64,000 bases of DNA from Zingiber officinale. Its lineage: Eukaryota; Streptophyta; Magnoliopsida; Zingiberales; Zingiberaceae. This document shows, in pieces, positions 1 through 11,554 of the stretch (the first letter of the stretch is position 1; each line of letters starts with the position of its first letter). The position numbers and the translations under genes were made by a program. Under the pieces are notes generated by a model, which was not told the DNA's origin, made no database searches, and worked only from the letters and a program-made list of their open reading frames with translations. The stretch lies in NCBI RefSeq assembly GCF_018446385.1, contig NC_056001.1, positions 109,346,436 to 109,410,435 on the forward strand, read 5' to 3'.

Positions 1-1707
1 AGTTAGAACAAATGTTTGAAAATACATGGACTCAGCCAGAATATTAAAATATTAAAATGCTAATTGAAATTCAGAAATTGAAAGGGATGTTTCTACTAAT
101 AAATTTATAACGAATGATATGAACTATTCAATAAATCCACCAATGATATTGAATGAGTATAGTGATCTTGAAAAAATATTTTCATTAGCTAAAGATGATT
201 ATGTAATGAACCCACCCCTTATTGTGTCCTAAAGACAAAAACCAGACGAGAGTGATGGATTTTTTTATGGGTAAAGCAATGTAAAATTTAATATGTAATA
301 AGTAAATTTTATTTTTAAATAGTGGAATGAATTTTTATTTACTTTTCATAATATAATTTACATTCAATTGAAGGATGCAATTTATTTTTCTTTTATTTTC
401 ATATTTATAATATAATTTGCATTCACTTGAAATAGTAATGCAGTGCATTTTTTTTTAAATTTTCATATTCTTCATTCCACTCCATGACAGTAAGAGTAAA
501 TTAAAAAACTATCAATACTTATGTAGGTATTCTCAATCCAAAAATATTTTAAATATGCATTTGCTGAATATGCTATGAAAAGATGGGTGGACTTGAAAAA
601 AATCAGAATTAAAATAATTTATAATGAAGAAAATTGCACATCGACAATAATTAAAGGGAGAAATAGAATTGACTGTACATTTTAAAACACACAATGTCTT
701 CTATTTTGCAGGGAGTTCCTCTGACCAGTTCCTAAAATAAGTGCTTTGCAAGTCAAACAGAATGTAAAAAAGAAATTTGGAAAAAACTAGCACCCTCATG
801 TTTGAATTAGCAGTTAAATTTATAATTGACGCACTAGGAAATAATAAACAAACCATATGAAACTAGAACAGGAATGGTTCAATATCATTGCTTATTCAGA
901 AAAGAAACTCATACCCAAATAAACCCTTCAACTGTTGGATATTCCTCTCAAACTCAGCTACAACTCACAAGATTTCATGTCCTTTGGGTAATTTATCTTT
1001 GCAAGGGAACACATACTTCTGCAAAAATTTTGGACCAGACGATGAGAAAAATATATGTAGTTGATTTCAATATCTTCATCACACGAACCGGAGGAATCAA
1101 CCTCTTTTCCAAACTTAATCCTAAAAGGTAACGGGTGGTGAGCAATGTCTAAAGGCACAATCCCAACATCCTTGATAAAAAAATTCCATCTTCCTCTGCA
1201 ATGCCTATGTGGAACTCAATAAAAAAGTTGGATGTTTCTTGACTGCAATCAAATTAATTAGCTATCTTAAGAGACAAAAAAAACTAACATTGTGTCACAA
1301 GCTCTGCTAGTCTGCTGATTGGGCTAATGCCCGATCCCAGGGTGCCATCCATTTATAAGACTTGACAAAGAATCCCTTTGTGTCAGTATCGTCTTCACTC
1401 TTCTTTGTTATTTATTTATTTATCTATATATCTATTCTAATTTAGCCAGCTAGGAACACCTTGGTGTAAAAGCCCTTTTGAATTTGTAAAACATTGTCCC
1501 ATCCATTTCACTTACACAGCAATTGTAATTTCCCATCTCTTTTTATTTATGGCAATAAAAACCTTTCAAACGCTACTAACTGAAGATGTAGAGTCATAGT
1601 AATTATAGTTCTTGGTATTAACAATAGCTTTTCTGGTCTTTGATCAGATAGGTGACAAATCCCCATTTGAGACAGGAGCGATAGGGTTAAATCCCTCCAA
1701 ATACTGC
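1..1707. repeat. Duplicated mTERF spacer, copy A
   Basis: This AT-rich intergenic stretch matches 20530-22161 almost throughout, with small indels. It is the 3' spacer of mTERF copy 1 and holds a decayed mTERF 3' end at 965-1262. Copy A runs without interruption into mTERF copy 1, whereas the other copy is split by a Gypsy element. The left edge is cut by the window. I see no other gene in it; short open frames here are not conserved as proteins. Confidence 0.85.
965..1262 (-). pseudogene. mTERF C-terminal remnant
   Basis: On the minus strand this segment resembles the last part of the mTERF genes: a block like the KMEFFIKDVEI region, then the proline/leucine-rich stretch and the terminal YKDKLPKL-like end. 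It has frameshifts and no upstream coding region, so it is a relic of an older copy. The same relic sits at 21455-21735 in the duplicated spacer, so it decayed before that duplication. Confidence 0.75.
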
Positions 1708-1907
1708 TAATGCAAATCAGTTTGCAAAATGGAACTCGGAAAACCTAGCATGCTCATGTCTACAATAACAGTTATAAATAATAGAGCATGAAAACTACAA
1801 TAAAGATTAGCTCAATATCATTGCTTCTACATCATAAAATAACATACGCAAATAAATCCTTACATTCATTTGCAGTTTGGATCATTCACCTCTACCTCAG
1901 CTACAGC

Positions 1908-3032
1908 TCACACGACTTCAAGAAGTTTGGGGAGTTTATCTTTGTAAGGGAAGACAAAGCTCTGCAAGAATTTTGAACTCGGCAATGAGAAAAAGTTTTG
2001 TATCTTGATTTTCGAAGTCCATAACCCTTCAGATTTCAATATCTTCATCAATTGAAACCGAGGAATTGACCTCTTTTCCAAACTAAATGCTAAAACGATT
2101 GGGTGGTTAGCAATCTCAGAAGGTTTAATTTCAACATCCTTGATAAAAAATTCCATCTTCCTCTGCAATAGCTCTGTGGAATGCCATAAAAAGGTTGGGC
2201 GTTTCATGAATGCAGCAATGAAATCCGAGTTCGACCAACCAAAGCTGTGCATGAGCTTTACTTGGGCCTCAAATTTCTCCTTGCTGACCCCGTGCAGCAC
2301 ATCAAGGATCCTGAGGAACATCTTAGATTTCCGGGAAACTCCAATCCCCTCAGCTCTATCTACCAAAGCCCGGAGGGATTCAGGATTCTGCACTATGAAG
2401 CCGGGGTGCATTTTAAGGACAAGGGAAACCCTGTCTTCAGGAATTCCACATTCATCCCGTAAGAAGTTCAAGTTAGGGCGTACCACATTCTCAATGCTGG
2501 TGCTCATAAACCTATTACAGCTCCGGAGTTTCCTGAGGAGGATCTCCCTCGATCCAAATAAACTTTCCCAAACCTTCAATCTGGGGAGAAGCGTGTTCTG
2601 GACGTTGAGGGAAAGAATGATGGGGTGCAGCATAACGACATTGACGGCGTCGGACTCAGAGAACCCCATGTCGCGTAAAAAATTGAACTTATGAGCGAGG
2701 TTCGTCTGCACATCGCAGCCGAGCAATGTTGGTTTCCAAGTTATTAGCTTTCTGAGATTAGAGTCATCAAGGCCCTGGGATCTGAGAAATCCAAGAACGG
2801 CGTCAGCCTTCTCGGCGGACCGAATACGGGGGAGCGACTTGGAGACCTTGGAAGCATCGTCGGCGGAGAAGCCGCATGTATTCACGAGGTACTCAACAAG
2901 GAAGTGGGGATCGGTAGAAGCGGTGGTGGCGACTGAGGAGGAGGCGGAAGCGCCGGTGGAGAAGAAGAGACGACGGAGTCGGATCGATGGAAGGAGCGCA
3001 TGGCGGCGGACTAGGGAGTGCAGGTGAAGCAT
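1908..3032 (-). CDS. mTERF family protein, organelle-targeted (array copy 1)
   Basis: The predicted protein is 374 aa, single exon. mTERF proteins are helical-repeat nucleic-acid-binding proteins acting in organelle transcription, splicing or RNA stability. The N-terminus (MLHLHSLVRR, then RRLFFSTGAS) is basic and Ser-rich with no acidic residues, like a mitochondrial presequence. From about residue 45 to 345 come degenerate ~30-aa helical repeats with the typical spaced Leu/Pro pattern (for example FGSREILLR, RDECGIPEDRV, FLWHSTELLQRKMEFF). The reading frame stays open upstream, but only via a GTG; the ATG at 3032 matches the starts of the other two copies. By eye it differs from copy 3 at roughly 27 positions. 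Its promoter diverges from the other copies about 65 bp upstream of the ATG, where a Mutator-like element begins. Family assignment is firm; the individual target is unknown. Confidence 0.9.
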   Translation of the reverse strand: MLHLHSLVRRHALLPSIRLRRLFFSTGASASSSVATTASTDPHFLVEYLVNTCGFSADDASKVSKSLPRIRSAEKADAVLGFLRSQGLDDSNLRKLITWKPTLLGCDVQTNLAHKFNFLRDMGFSESDAVNVVMLHPIILSLNVQNTLLPRLKVWESLFGSREILLRKLRSCNRFMSTSIENVVRPNLNFLRDECGIPEDRVSLVLKMHPGFIVQNPESLRALVDRAEGIGVSRKSKMFLRILDVLHGVSKEKFEAQVKLMHSFGWSNSDFIAAFMKRPTFLWHSTELLQRKMEFFIKDVEIKPSEIANHPIVLAFSLEKRSIPRFQLMKILKSEGLWTSKIKIQNFFSLPSSKFLQSFVFPYKDKLPKLLEVV

Positions 3033-3086
3033 CACGACGGCCGACCAGGTAAGCTCGCCACGAATGTAGCGCACAGACCAAATCGC

Positions 3087-3095
3087 AAACCCTAA
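3087..3095 (-). promoter_or_regulatory. Telo-box upstream of mTERF copy 1
   Basis: AAACCCTAA on the plus strand (TTAGGGTTT in gene sense) lies 55 bp upstream of the start codon and is kept at the same place in all three intact copies. Telo-boxes are common in plant genes for organelle biogenesis. Homology to the other promoters ends just beyond it. Confidence 0.55.
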
Positions 3096-3104
3096 TTTTA
3101 AAAA

Positions 3105-3218
3105 GGGCGAATTATATTTTACCCCCTGAGGTTTGGCTAAAGTACGAAAATGATTCTCGTGATTTCAAAATTAACAAAAAATCCCTTGACTGATGGACAA
3201 TAGGTAAAAATAAGAAAA

Positions 3219-3257
<39 letters not shown>

Positions 3258-4741
3258 CTGCGTTTCAGGAGAAAAAAAAATAAAAAATTAACTGACGCAG
3301 CTGAATTTTTTTTTTTTTTTACAAAAATGGGCATCGATAACATTCATATCTCCCACTCTCATACACAAACTCCAACACTTCTCTTCATCGACTTATCTCG
3401 ATCAACTCTTGATTTCCCTCGACCAAATAATCAGCCGTATTCCATCCCAGAGAGAAGCTACAAAAATATTCCGAACGATCTAAACACGGAGGAGACCTAG
3501 AGAGAATCAAGGTTTGACACAACACACAAATATGGTAAGACATGCATGAAGATGTTGGTGAAATCAAAAAGTTGTAAAACTTTTGTATTTAATGTGTTTC
3601 AGTAAATGACTTGAACTATATGGCAGAGATAGGTACATCTAGCGCTTGAATAAACCAAAAATTGGGATTTTTGAAAATTATTATTTTGGTGATGATAATA
3701 CGAAAAGTTAATGATAGTTAGGACTTCTATTATTATGTTTTATTATGGAAATTTAATCATTTTTTTAGAATTTAGGGTTGTTGTTCATTGAGAATGTATT
3801 GGTACTACACTGTTGGTCTGTTTTTGTAGGCTGGGAATAAACCTGTATTCCAAATAATATTGCACTATGGTAGCCATGCAGTATCATATGTTGTGTTGCT
3901 CTCTGATATTACATAGTAGTTTTGGTGTGACCCTGAGGCTTGGAAAACCATGTTGTTGGTTGTTACTTGTGATGTGCCTTATAGCGAAACTAGGATGGTG
4001 TTGGACAGTGATCATAAAGTTGAAGAGATGTTTAGAGTTTATAATGGACAATATGTAATTAATGTGTATGTTGAAGAGTCAATTTCTGTTGATGATAACT
4101 TTATGTTTTCCTTTGATAAGAGAACATATTTGTTGTTGACTCTAATGCTGATGATAACCTTAATGCTGTGTTGAATGAAAATATTATTGATGATAAGACT
4201 AATGTTGTTAGTGTGATGAATAAGTGTTTCGATACCAGACCTGAAAATGCAGCAAAGCCTTCTAGAGGCAATGTGAAACGTAAGATAAGTGCAAGATTAG
4301 TTGCAAAAAATGGGCATGGTGAAAGGATTACAAACATAGGAGTAGAGAACAGTGATGATGTTGAATTAAGTGAAGAGGATGATATATTTGTGATAAGTGA
4401 TGATGAAAATGATCATGATTCTGTTGATGATAGTAGGTTTAACAAATATTGCATCCATGAAACCGAAAGTGATAATGGGAGTGAAATTTCCAATTATGAC
4501 TTTGAAAATGATTCCATTCCTGATTTTGATTCTGAAAGTGATGTTGAACCTGATTTGCTAGCCAAATGTTTGAATAGAGAAGAGTATAAGCTCATAGAGG
4601 GTGAAAAAAAATTAAATTAATGCAAGGAATGATTTTTGAGAATCGGGAAGTGTATAAGAAGGTGCTATGTGATTATTCTATTCAAATGGGGTTCGAGTTA
4701 GTGAAAATTAAAAATGACAGTAATAGGGTAATAGTTGGTTG
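3105..4741 (+). mobile_element. Truncated Mutator-like element (MULE), 5' part
   Basis: The left end has a sequence of the form ACCCCCTGAGGTTTGG, seen at the ends of many plant elements. The coding relic runs from about 3850: a decayed N-terminal domain with LHYGSHAVSY and a VYNGQYVINVYVEE stretch, a long acidic linker (open frame 4168-4620), and the start of the MuDR DNA-binding domain at 4620-4741 (FENREVYKKVL, then KNDSNRVIVGC). Linker and domain are in different frames, so there is an intron or a frameshift between them. The rest of the transposase is missing because a gag-only retroelement begins at about 4742. A (AT)n tract lies at 3221-3257. Assignment rests on the N-terminal domain pattern only. 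Confidence 0.65.
3221..3257. repeat. (AT)n microsatellite
   Basis: An uninterrupted AT dinucleotide run of about 18 units lies inside the MULE 5' region. Confidence 0.95.
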
Positions 4742-5747
4742 TGCTGGGATGTCTGCCCTTGGAGGTCTGGCAGATCGACGGGCTGACCTGACATCTTGTA
4801 CGAAGTCCAACTAGATTGACGGACTGACCTGATAGCTGACACGAAGTCCAGACGAGTCGAAGGGCTGACCTGACGTTTAGCACGAAGTCCAGCTAGGTTG
4901 ACGGGCTGACCTGATAGCTGACACGAAGTCCAGACGGGTCGAAGGGCTGACCGGACGTCTGACAGGTAAGTTGAGGTAAATCACTAGAGGGGAGTGACTG
5001 TCAGGACGCGTTCTCGAGAAGGGAACATTAGGCGTTGATCCAACTTAGATCTATTTCAGAAATCTAAGTTGAGATCGTGACTAGATTCCAGTCTTGATAA
5101 GATGGAATCTAGTTACTGCTTTTTATTACTCTTATAAACTTAACTGTGTTAACACTTTGTTTTGCAGGGTAGTTTTGCATTTTGCCTTGGACTAATGTTT
5201 TTTGCAGGTTCTGAAAAAACAAAGGTCCGGGCGCTTGGAAGGGATTCAGGCGCCCGGGATGCAAGTTTTATCCCCAACGTGCTTCGCCACGTTTAGCTTC
5301 ATGGTTGGACGGGCTACTTCACACTCCAAGCGCTCGGAAGCGATCTAGGCGCCCGGAGCCTCCTATATAAGGAGGATGCACCCTAGAGCAAAGAACAACG
5401 AACAACAAAGCCTTCCAAAGCTTGCTCTACCGTGTTGTGCTCCTGCGACGCCGCGAAGCGACTCCGACTACGTGCTGCCTTTATTTCTTTACTATTATCG
5501 GTATTTTTTTTAAAAAAAAGTTCTTGTACCTTAAATTTGTAATCGAATTTTCGAACTACTAGTGGATTGCCCAACGAAAGCACTCGACGAGTGCGAGCCT
5601 TGGAGTAGGAGTCGACTAAGACTCCGAACCAAGTAAAAAATTACTTGTGTTAACGCTATGTTTTTTCTTTTCCGCTCTGCACTCGATTTTCAACGAATTT
5701 CTAAATCGATATTCACCCCCCCCTCTATCGACTTTCACGATCCAATA
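4742..5747 (+). repeat. 5' LTR of gag-only element 1
   Basis: The left edge (TGCTGGGATG) is where MULE homology stops; the exact base is uncertain. The right edge is CCAATA just before the primer-binding site, in place of the usual CA end. The segment from 5186 is repeated at 8285-8858. It contains GGCGCC-type palindromic words at 5227-5360 and a TATA box at 5364-5370. Confidence 0.7.
5359..5375 (+). promoter_or_regulatory. TATA box inside a perfect inverted repeat
   Basis: TATATAA lies between CCTCCT and AGGAGG, so the core promoter motif is the loop of a perfect 6-bp inverted repeat. The same arrangement occurs in the 3' LTR copy near 8488-8504. Confidence 0.7.
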
Positions 5748-5749
5748 AG

Positions 5750-5761
5750 TGTTATCAGAGC
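5750..5761 (+). other. Primer-binding site, initiator-Met tRNA type
   Basis: TGTTATCAGAGC differs by one base from the common Copia primer-binding site TGGTATCAGAGC and begins two bases after the 5' LTR. Confidence 0.8.
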
Positions 5762-6009
5762 AGGTACTCTGATTTATTGCAACCACCAATCAGACAGGGG
5801 GTGAAATTTGTTTTTATTTTTTTCGTTTTTCAGTTTTACGCTATTATCCAAACTGGTATCATTGTCATTTTTGGAAATTTTTATCCATAGTAATTAAGCT
5901 GAATTGGTGTAACACCAATTTAGTTTTTCTTTAATTTTATTCCACACTGCTAATCCAAGACCAAGCCTTGGGATTTTTGTCTCTTTATTTATTTGTGTGC
6001 AGAATAAAA

Positions 6010-7386
6010 ATGTCTCAAGTTGAAGGCTTCGGCACAGTACATCCCCCCTATTCAACGGGGAGGGCTTCCCCTACTAGAAGAAGTAGATGGAGGTCTACCT
6101 GAAGACCGACTTCGACCAGTGGTTCAGCGTCACCAGAAGATACAAGGTACCGGTCAACAACTCCGGAAACCCACTAGACCCGGAACGGTGGACTCCGGAT
6201 ATGAGAAAGAAATCCTTAATGGACTACAAAGCTCTCAACACGCTGCAATGCGGACTGACAAAGGAAGAGCTGAACTGAGTGGGACCGCACCAAAACGCTA
6301 AAGAGTTATGGGACAAGTTGATCGAACTACATAAAGGAACAAGCGACCCAAAGGTAACTAAGCACGATCTTTTGTTAAACAAATTATTTAATATTAAAAT
6401 GCAGGAAGGAGAAACAGCGAGTCAACTCCATGCGATGATCAAAGACATACTCAACGGACTCCACGTGATAGGCTACCAAATGGAAAATCGTCATTTAATA
6501 AGGTACGCTTTAAATGCTTTTCCGCGTAATACATTGTGGGCATCTATCGTGGATGCCTACAAAATTTCTAAAAATGTATCTAAATTGAAACTAGACGAAC
6601 TTTTCTGTGTACTTGAATTACACGAGCAGACTAACACCAGGTCTGAGAAAGGTATTGCTTTGTTTGTAGGTCCCTCCAAGGAGAAGAAAAAGACCAAGCT
6701 TGATCCTGAAGATGAGTCCGACCAAGATTCTGAAGACGAAGAGTAACTGGTGAACCTGGTAAGAAAAATATTCACCAGGAGGAAGAAAAACTTCAACAAA
6801 AATGACCTGTAGGAGATCAACTCCCCATCTGAATCAAGGAACGTGACTTGCTTCGGGTGCAACAAGAAAGGTCACTACAAGAATGAGTGTTCGAGATTGA
6901 AGAGCAACAAGTTGAAGACATCCAAGAAGAAGGCTCTCAAAGTAACCTGGGGTGACTCTTCCTCAGAAGAATCAGAGGCCGAATATCAGAAGCACCAGAG
7001 TCACCTCGCGTTGATGGCCCGCGAAGAAGAATCGGAGGACGAATCGAAAGACGGGTCCGAACCCGAATCGAGCTATGAATCCATACTCGTTTCCGAAAGT
7101 TCCGAAGAGGTAACTTTTAATTTGAATAAGAAATTTTTAAAATTATTGCTTGTTTAAATAAAAAATTAACAGTAAAAGAAAATGAAAATAAATTGCTCCT
7201 TGAGGAAAACCAAAACCTCAAAGAACAAATCATAAATTCTAATCCAACTCAATACCTAACACTTGAGGAGGAAAATTTAATGCTAAAAACAGAAAATAAT
7301 AAATTAAAAAGTATGTTAGAAAAATTTACAACAAGATCTAAAATTTTAGATCTTATTTTAAACAGTCAAAAAAATAGTCTACAATA
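6010..7386 (+). pseudogene. Copia Gag (UBN2 type) with zinc knuckle, broken
   Basis: The start ATG is at 6010. A frameshift near 6070-6090 leads into the main frame, which carries the gag-polypeptide (UBN2) domain from YLKTDFDQWF to KLDELFCVLELHE. An in-frame TGA at 6276-6278 splits it. A Lys/Glu/Asp-rich linker and a stop at 6744-6746 follow, then in another frame a CCHC knuckle (CFGCNKKGHYKNEC) at about 6849-6890 and an acidic Ser/Glu tail to 7157. A coiled-coil-like Leu/Asn/Lys-rich frame runs 7193-7386. No pol follows. The gag must have been supplied in trans or is simply dead. Confidence 0.8.
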
Positions 7387-8284
7387 AAATCGGACTTGAC
7401 TACAAGTCAAGTTCAAATAAAACATTTAAATCATTAATAACTCAACACAAACAACAAAATAAAACTTGGGTTCCGAAAGCGTGCTTAACTACGCAAGTAG
7501 GAATTAACCAATATTACATACTTAAAGATAAAATATACTATATAAAATCTGATAACACAAATCAAAAATCAAAACACAAACATAGACCAACAAAATCAAA
7601 ATCGGAAAATTTTAGAACCCATCAAAAATAAGATCATCATCAAGTTAAATATAATTATAAAAATAACAGACACAAACCTAGAATTAAAAAACTTAAAATA
7701 ACAGACCAATAATTCAAGGGAGGCCTCAGAATAGCTGGTACCTCCAAAATTAACCTACCCAACAGGATAATCAAAACCAACCTACCCGACAGGGTAATTA
7801 GGACTAGTTCAAAGGGATACTAGTTTAACTTGACCAACGGTACTGGTGAAGTTTTGGATGATAGTACATTAGGGAAGCTTTATCTATGCATGTCTAGGAA
7901 GATATGACTTCGACCTGGTGCATTTGGCTTAGTTGAACTAACCGAAGCTACCCTTTACGGATCCTAACCAGTTATACCAAGGTTTTGTATTAAGTTCAGT
8001 GGATAGGACTATTTGAAAAACCTCGAAGGCATGATTACTCTAATGATGTCCAAGTGACTCACCATAGCCCAGAAGTTTATTCAAAAGAATGCCTATTTAT
8101 TGAGCTCAAAGCTAAACCTGAATCTAACACAAAGTTAAACCAAATCCTAAAACTGAACCTAATTCATCTCACAAAATTATAGGATTCTCTGATTAAAAAC
8201 ATAGATCGGGTGAGATGACTAAGGACTTAAATTAACTTAAATTAAAATTAAATTAAATTAAAATTAAATTAAAATTTATTTTAA
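7387..8284 (+). other. Noncoding interior of gag-only element 1
   Basis: About 900 bp of AT-rich sequence where pol would be expected. I see only short frames with stops and an imperfect ATTAAA-type low-complexity tract at 8228-8285. No reverse-transcriptase or integrase motif is visible in any frame. Confidence 0.6.
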
Positions 8285-8858
8285 ATTGCATTTTACCTCG
8301 GACTAATATTTTTTTCAGGTTTTGAAAAAACAAAGGTCCGGGCGCCCGGGGGTCTGGGCGTCCGGAAGGGATTCGGGCGCCTGGGATGCAAGTTTTATCC
8401 CCAACGCACTTCGCCACGTGGAGCTTCATGGTTGGACGGGCTACGTCACACTCCAGGCGGTTGGAAGGGATCCGAGCGCCCGAAGCTTCCTATATAAGGA
8501 GGATGCACCCTGGAGAAAAGAACAACGAACAACAAAGCCTTCCAAAGCTTGCTCTGTCGTGTTGTGCTCTTGCGACGCCGCGAAGCAACTCCGACAACGT
8601 GCTGCGTTTATTTCTTTACTATTGTCGGTATTTTTTTTTTTAAAAGTTCTTGTATCTTAAATTTGTAATCGAATTTTTAAACTGTTAGTGGATTGCCCAA
8701 CGAAAACACTCGACGAGTGCGGACCTTGGAGTAGGAGTCGACCAATGCTCCGAACCAAGTAAAAAATAACTTGTGTTAGCGCTGTGTTTTTTCTTTTCCG
8801 TTGTGCACTCGATTTTCAACGAATTTCTAAATCGATATTCACCCCACCTCTATCGACA
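8285..8858 (+). repeat. Partial 3' LTR of gag-only element 1
   Basis: It aligns with 5186 to about 5731, including GGGCGCCC words, TATA box and the GATATTCACC segment near the LTR end. It lacks the first part of the LTR and the terminal bases. Confidence 0.85.
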
Positions 8859-8861
8859 TTT

Positions 8862-9247
8862 GAGTCATACACCGTTCTATCAAACTCCAAGGCATTCAGG
8901 TTATATACCGTGCCCCCACTCTCCAAGACATTCAGGTCATACACCGTACCTCCACTCTTTAAGGCATTCGAGTCATATACCATGCATTCAAATTCTAAAG
9001 CATTCGAGTCATACATAATGCCTTCACTCTCCCTGGCATTTGGGTCATACACCGTGCCTCCACTCTCCAAGACATTCGGGGCATACACCATGCCTTCAAA
9101 CTCTAAGGTATTTAGGTCATGCACCATGCCTTCACTCTCTAAGGCATTCGGGTCATACATGGTGCCTCTACTCTCCAAGGCATTCAGCTCATACACCGTG
9201 CCTCCACTCTCCAAAGCATTCGGGCCATACACTGTGCCTTTACTCTC
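8862..9247. repeat. 36-bp minisatellite (class A of the giant LTR)
   Basis: About ten to eleven degenerate units of the form GGCATTCGGGTCATACACCG plus 16 more bases. Because 36 is a multiple of three, frames stay open on both strands and give 12-residue peptide repeats; these are not taken as genes. The class recurs at 47828-47985. Confidence 0.9.
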
Positions 9248-9254
9248 CAAATTT

Positions 9255-10715
9255 AAAGTCCAGACTCTTGTGTAGTATGACCGAGTTATAAGCGAGTCTG
9301 CTCTTATACTTGTCCAAGAGTTTCGTGTTTCTAGATCGAGTTATAAACCAATGTGCTCTCACGCCTGTCCTAGACTCTCGTACTGCCTGAACGAGTAATA
9401 AACGAGCCTGCTCTCTTGCCTGTCCCAGACTCTTGTGCTGCCTAGTCGAGTTATAAGTGAGTATACTCTCACGTTCCAAGTTCTAGACTCTTGTGTCGCT
9501 CAGTCGAGTTATAAGCGAGCCAGCTCTCCCCTCTATATTTCAAACTCTAGTGTCGCTCGACTAAGTTATAAGAGAGCATGTTCTCGCGCCTATGTCCCTG
9601 ACTCTCGTGTCGATTAGCCAAGTTATAAGTGAGTCTGCTCTCACGCTTATGTCCCAGACTCTCATGCCATTCGCCTGAGTTATAAGCAAGCATGCTCTCG
9701 CGCCTATATTCTAGACTCTCATGCCACTCGACAGAGTTATAAGCGAGTCTACTCTCGCTCCTATGTCCTAGACTCACATGTCGCTCGACCGAGTTATAAG
9801 CGAGCATGCTCTTGTGCCTATGTTCCAAACCCTTACCACAGCTGTGAGTTATAAGCGTGCACGACTCACGCACCAAACAACCATCCGACCAACTGTTCTA
9901 GACTCTCGCCACAGCTGCGAGTTATAAGCAAACATGACTTTCGCGCCCAATGACCATCCAGTCGATTGTTGTAGACTCTCACATCAGCTACAAGTTATAA
10001 GCGAGCAAGGCTCTCATGCCCAATGATCATCAGGTCAGCTATTCAAGACTCTCGCTTCAACTATGAATTATAATTGAGCATAGCTCTCATGCCCAACGAC
10101 CATCCAGTCAGTTGTTCTAGACTCTCGTCTTAGTTGCGAGTTATAAACGAGCATGACTCTCGGGCCCAACAACCATCCAGTCGGTTGTTCCAGAATCTTG
10201 CCTTAGCTACGAGTTATAAGTGAGCATGACTCTTGCGCCCAAGGATCATCCGGTCAGCTGTTTCAGACTCTCGCATCAGCTGTAAGTTATAAGCAAGTAT
10301 GGTCCTTGCGCCCAACAATCATCAGGTTGACTGTCCCAGACTCTCGCCATAACTTCAAGTTATAAGCGAGTATGCCTCTTGCACCCAATAACCATCCAGT
10401 CGGTTGTTCCAGACTCTCGCCTCAGCTGCAAGTTGTAAGCTAGTATGACTCACGCCCAACGACCATTTAGTCGGTTGTTCCTGACTCTCACCATAGCTGC
10501 GAGTTATAAGCGAGCATGACTCTCGCGCTCAACGACCATCTGGCGTACTGTCCCAGACTCTCGTCATAGTTGTGAGTTATAAATGAGCATGACTCTCACA
10601 CTCAACCACCATCCGGTCAACTGTTCCAGACTCTCGCCTCAGCTGCGAGTTATAAGTGTGCATGTCTCACGTGCCCAACGACCAGCCAGTCGATTTTTCT
10701 TGACTCTTGTAACTT
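9255..10715. repeat. 57-bp and 73-bp minisatellite (class B of the giant LTR)
   Basis: The core CGAGTTATAAGCGAGCATG recurs about every 57 bp in the first part (to about 9830) and then about every 73 bp, where each unit has gained a segment like CCAACGACCATCCAGTCGG. The longer unit thus looks derived from the shorter one by insertion followed by amplification. Confidence 0.85.
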
Positions 10716-10719
10716 ATTC

Positions 10720-11240
10720 ACTTGGACATTACTCCCAATATCAATTCACTTGGGCAGGGCTCTCAATAGCAATTCACATGGGCATAACTCCCACCTGCTC
10801 GACATCCCTTACATATCGCCGCCCGCTCGACACTTACAAATCACCGCTGGTTTGACACTTCTTACAAGTCATCACTAGATCGACACTTCTTACAAATCGT
10901 CATTGGTTCGACACTCCTTACAAATTGTCATTGGCTCGGCACTCCATACAAATTTCCAATGGTTCGACACTTCTGACAAATCATTGTTGACTCGCTACTC
11001 CTTACATATTGCCGCCCACTCGGTACTTAAATATCATTGCCCATTTGGCATCCCTTAAATATCGTCGCTCGCTCGACATCCCTTACATATCTCCACCCAC
11101 TTGGAACTTACATATCGCCACCAGCTCGACACTTCTCACAAATCGTTGCTGGATCGACACTTACATATTGCTGTCCGCTCGACATTTCTCGTATATCGCC
11201 TCTCGCTCGGCACTCCCAGCGTATGATAGCTTACTCTGCA
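10720..11240. repeat. ~28-bp repeats (class C of the giant LTR)
   Basis: Degenerate units of the type CGACACTTCTTACAAATCG recur, many with CTCGACA or TTCGACA. Copy boundaries are ragged. The 11240-11550 stretch that follows is unique sequence. Confidence 0.7.
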
Positions 11241-11554
11241 TTTTTTCTGTTGCTAGCTCGGCACCATCATGCGTCGCTCCATTTTCCTCGCCTCACTAGC
11301 CGCTAGCTCGATGTTATACGACAGACTTAGCAATCTGATTTAGTAGTCAAAAGTGATTTATCTTTTACGATAGGCTATCTAGTCCGGAGGTGTCAGTCGG
11401 GTTAGCGCCTCCTTCGACTAGACTGGAGGGGAGACTTGTGATATTGCGCGTTGTGGGTAGCTTCATAGGTAATGTGGGGGTGATAGTCAAGATGAAGTGA
11501 AAGTCTAAGTTAAGGTGAGGTGGTGGTCAAAATCAGAATGTACATATATGAACA

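Larger units (their letters stand above)
4742..8858 (+). mobile_element. Gag-only Copia-type retroelement, TR-GAG-like, no. 1
   Basis: A 5' LTR (4742-5747), a primer-binding site (5750-5761), a broken gag (6010-7386) and a partial 3' LTR (8285-8858) are recognisable. No protease, integrase or reverse transcriptase is seen; between gag and the 3' LTR there is only about 900 bp of AT-rich noncoding sequence. This is the structure described as TR-GAG in plants: a non-autonomous element keeping gag alone. The 3' LTR lacks its first ~400 bp and its last ~20 bp, so the right end is rearranged against the giant LTR that follows, and no target-site duplication can be shown. Confidence 0.75.

Noticed and set aside
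3033-3074. 14-residue N-terminal extension of mTERF copy 1
   Set aside because: It would begin with GTG; the ATG at 3032 is the one shared with the other copies.
8784-9275. 12-residue peptide-repeat proteins on both strands
   Set aside because: The 36-bp minisatellite is a multiple of three, which keeps frames open on both strands; they lie within an LTR and lack any start context.
9547-9876. 109-codon minus-strand frame with a 19-residue repeat
   Set aside because: It is a product of the 57-bp tandem repeat, not a gene.
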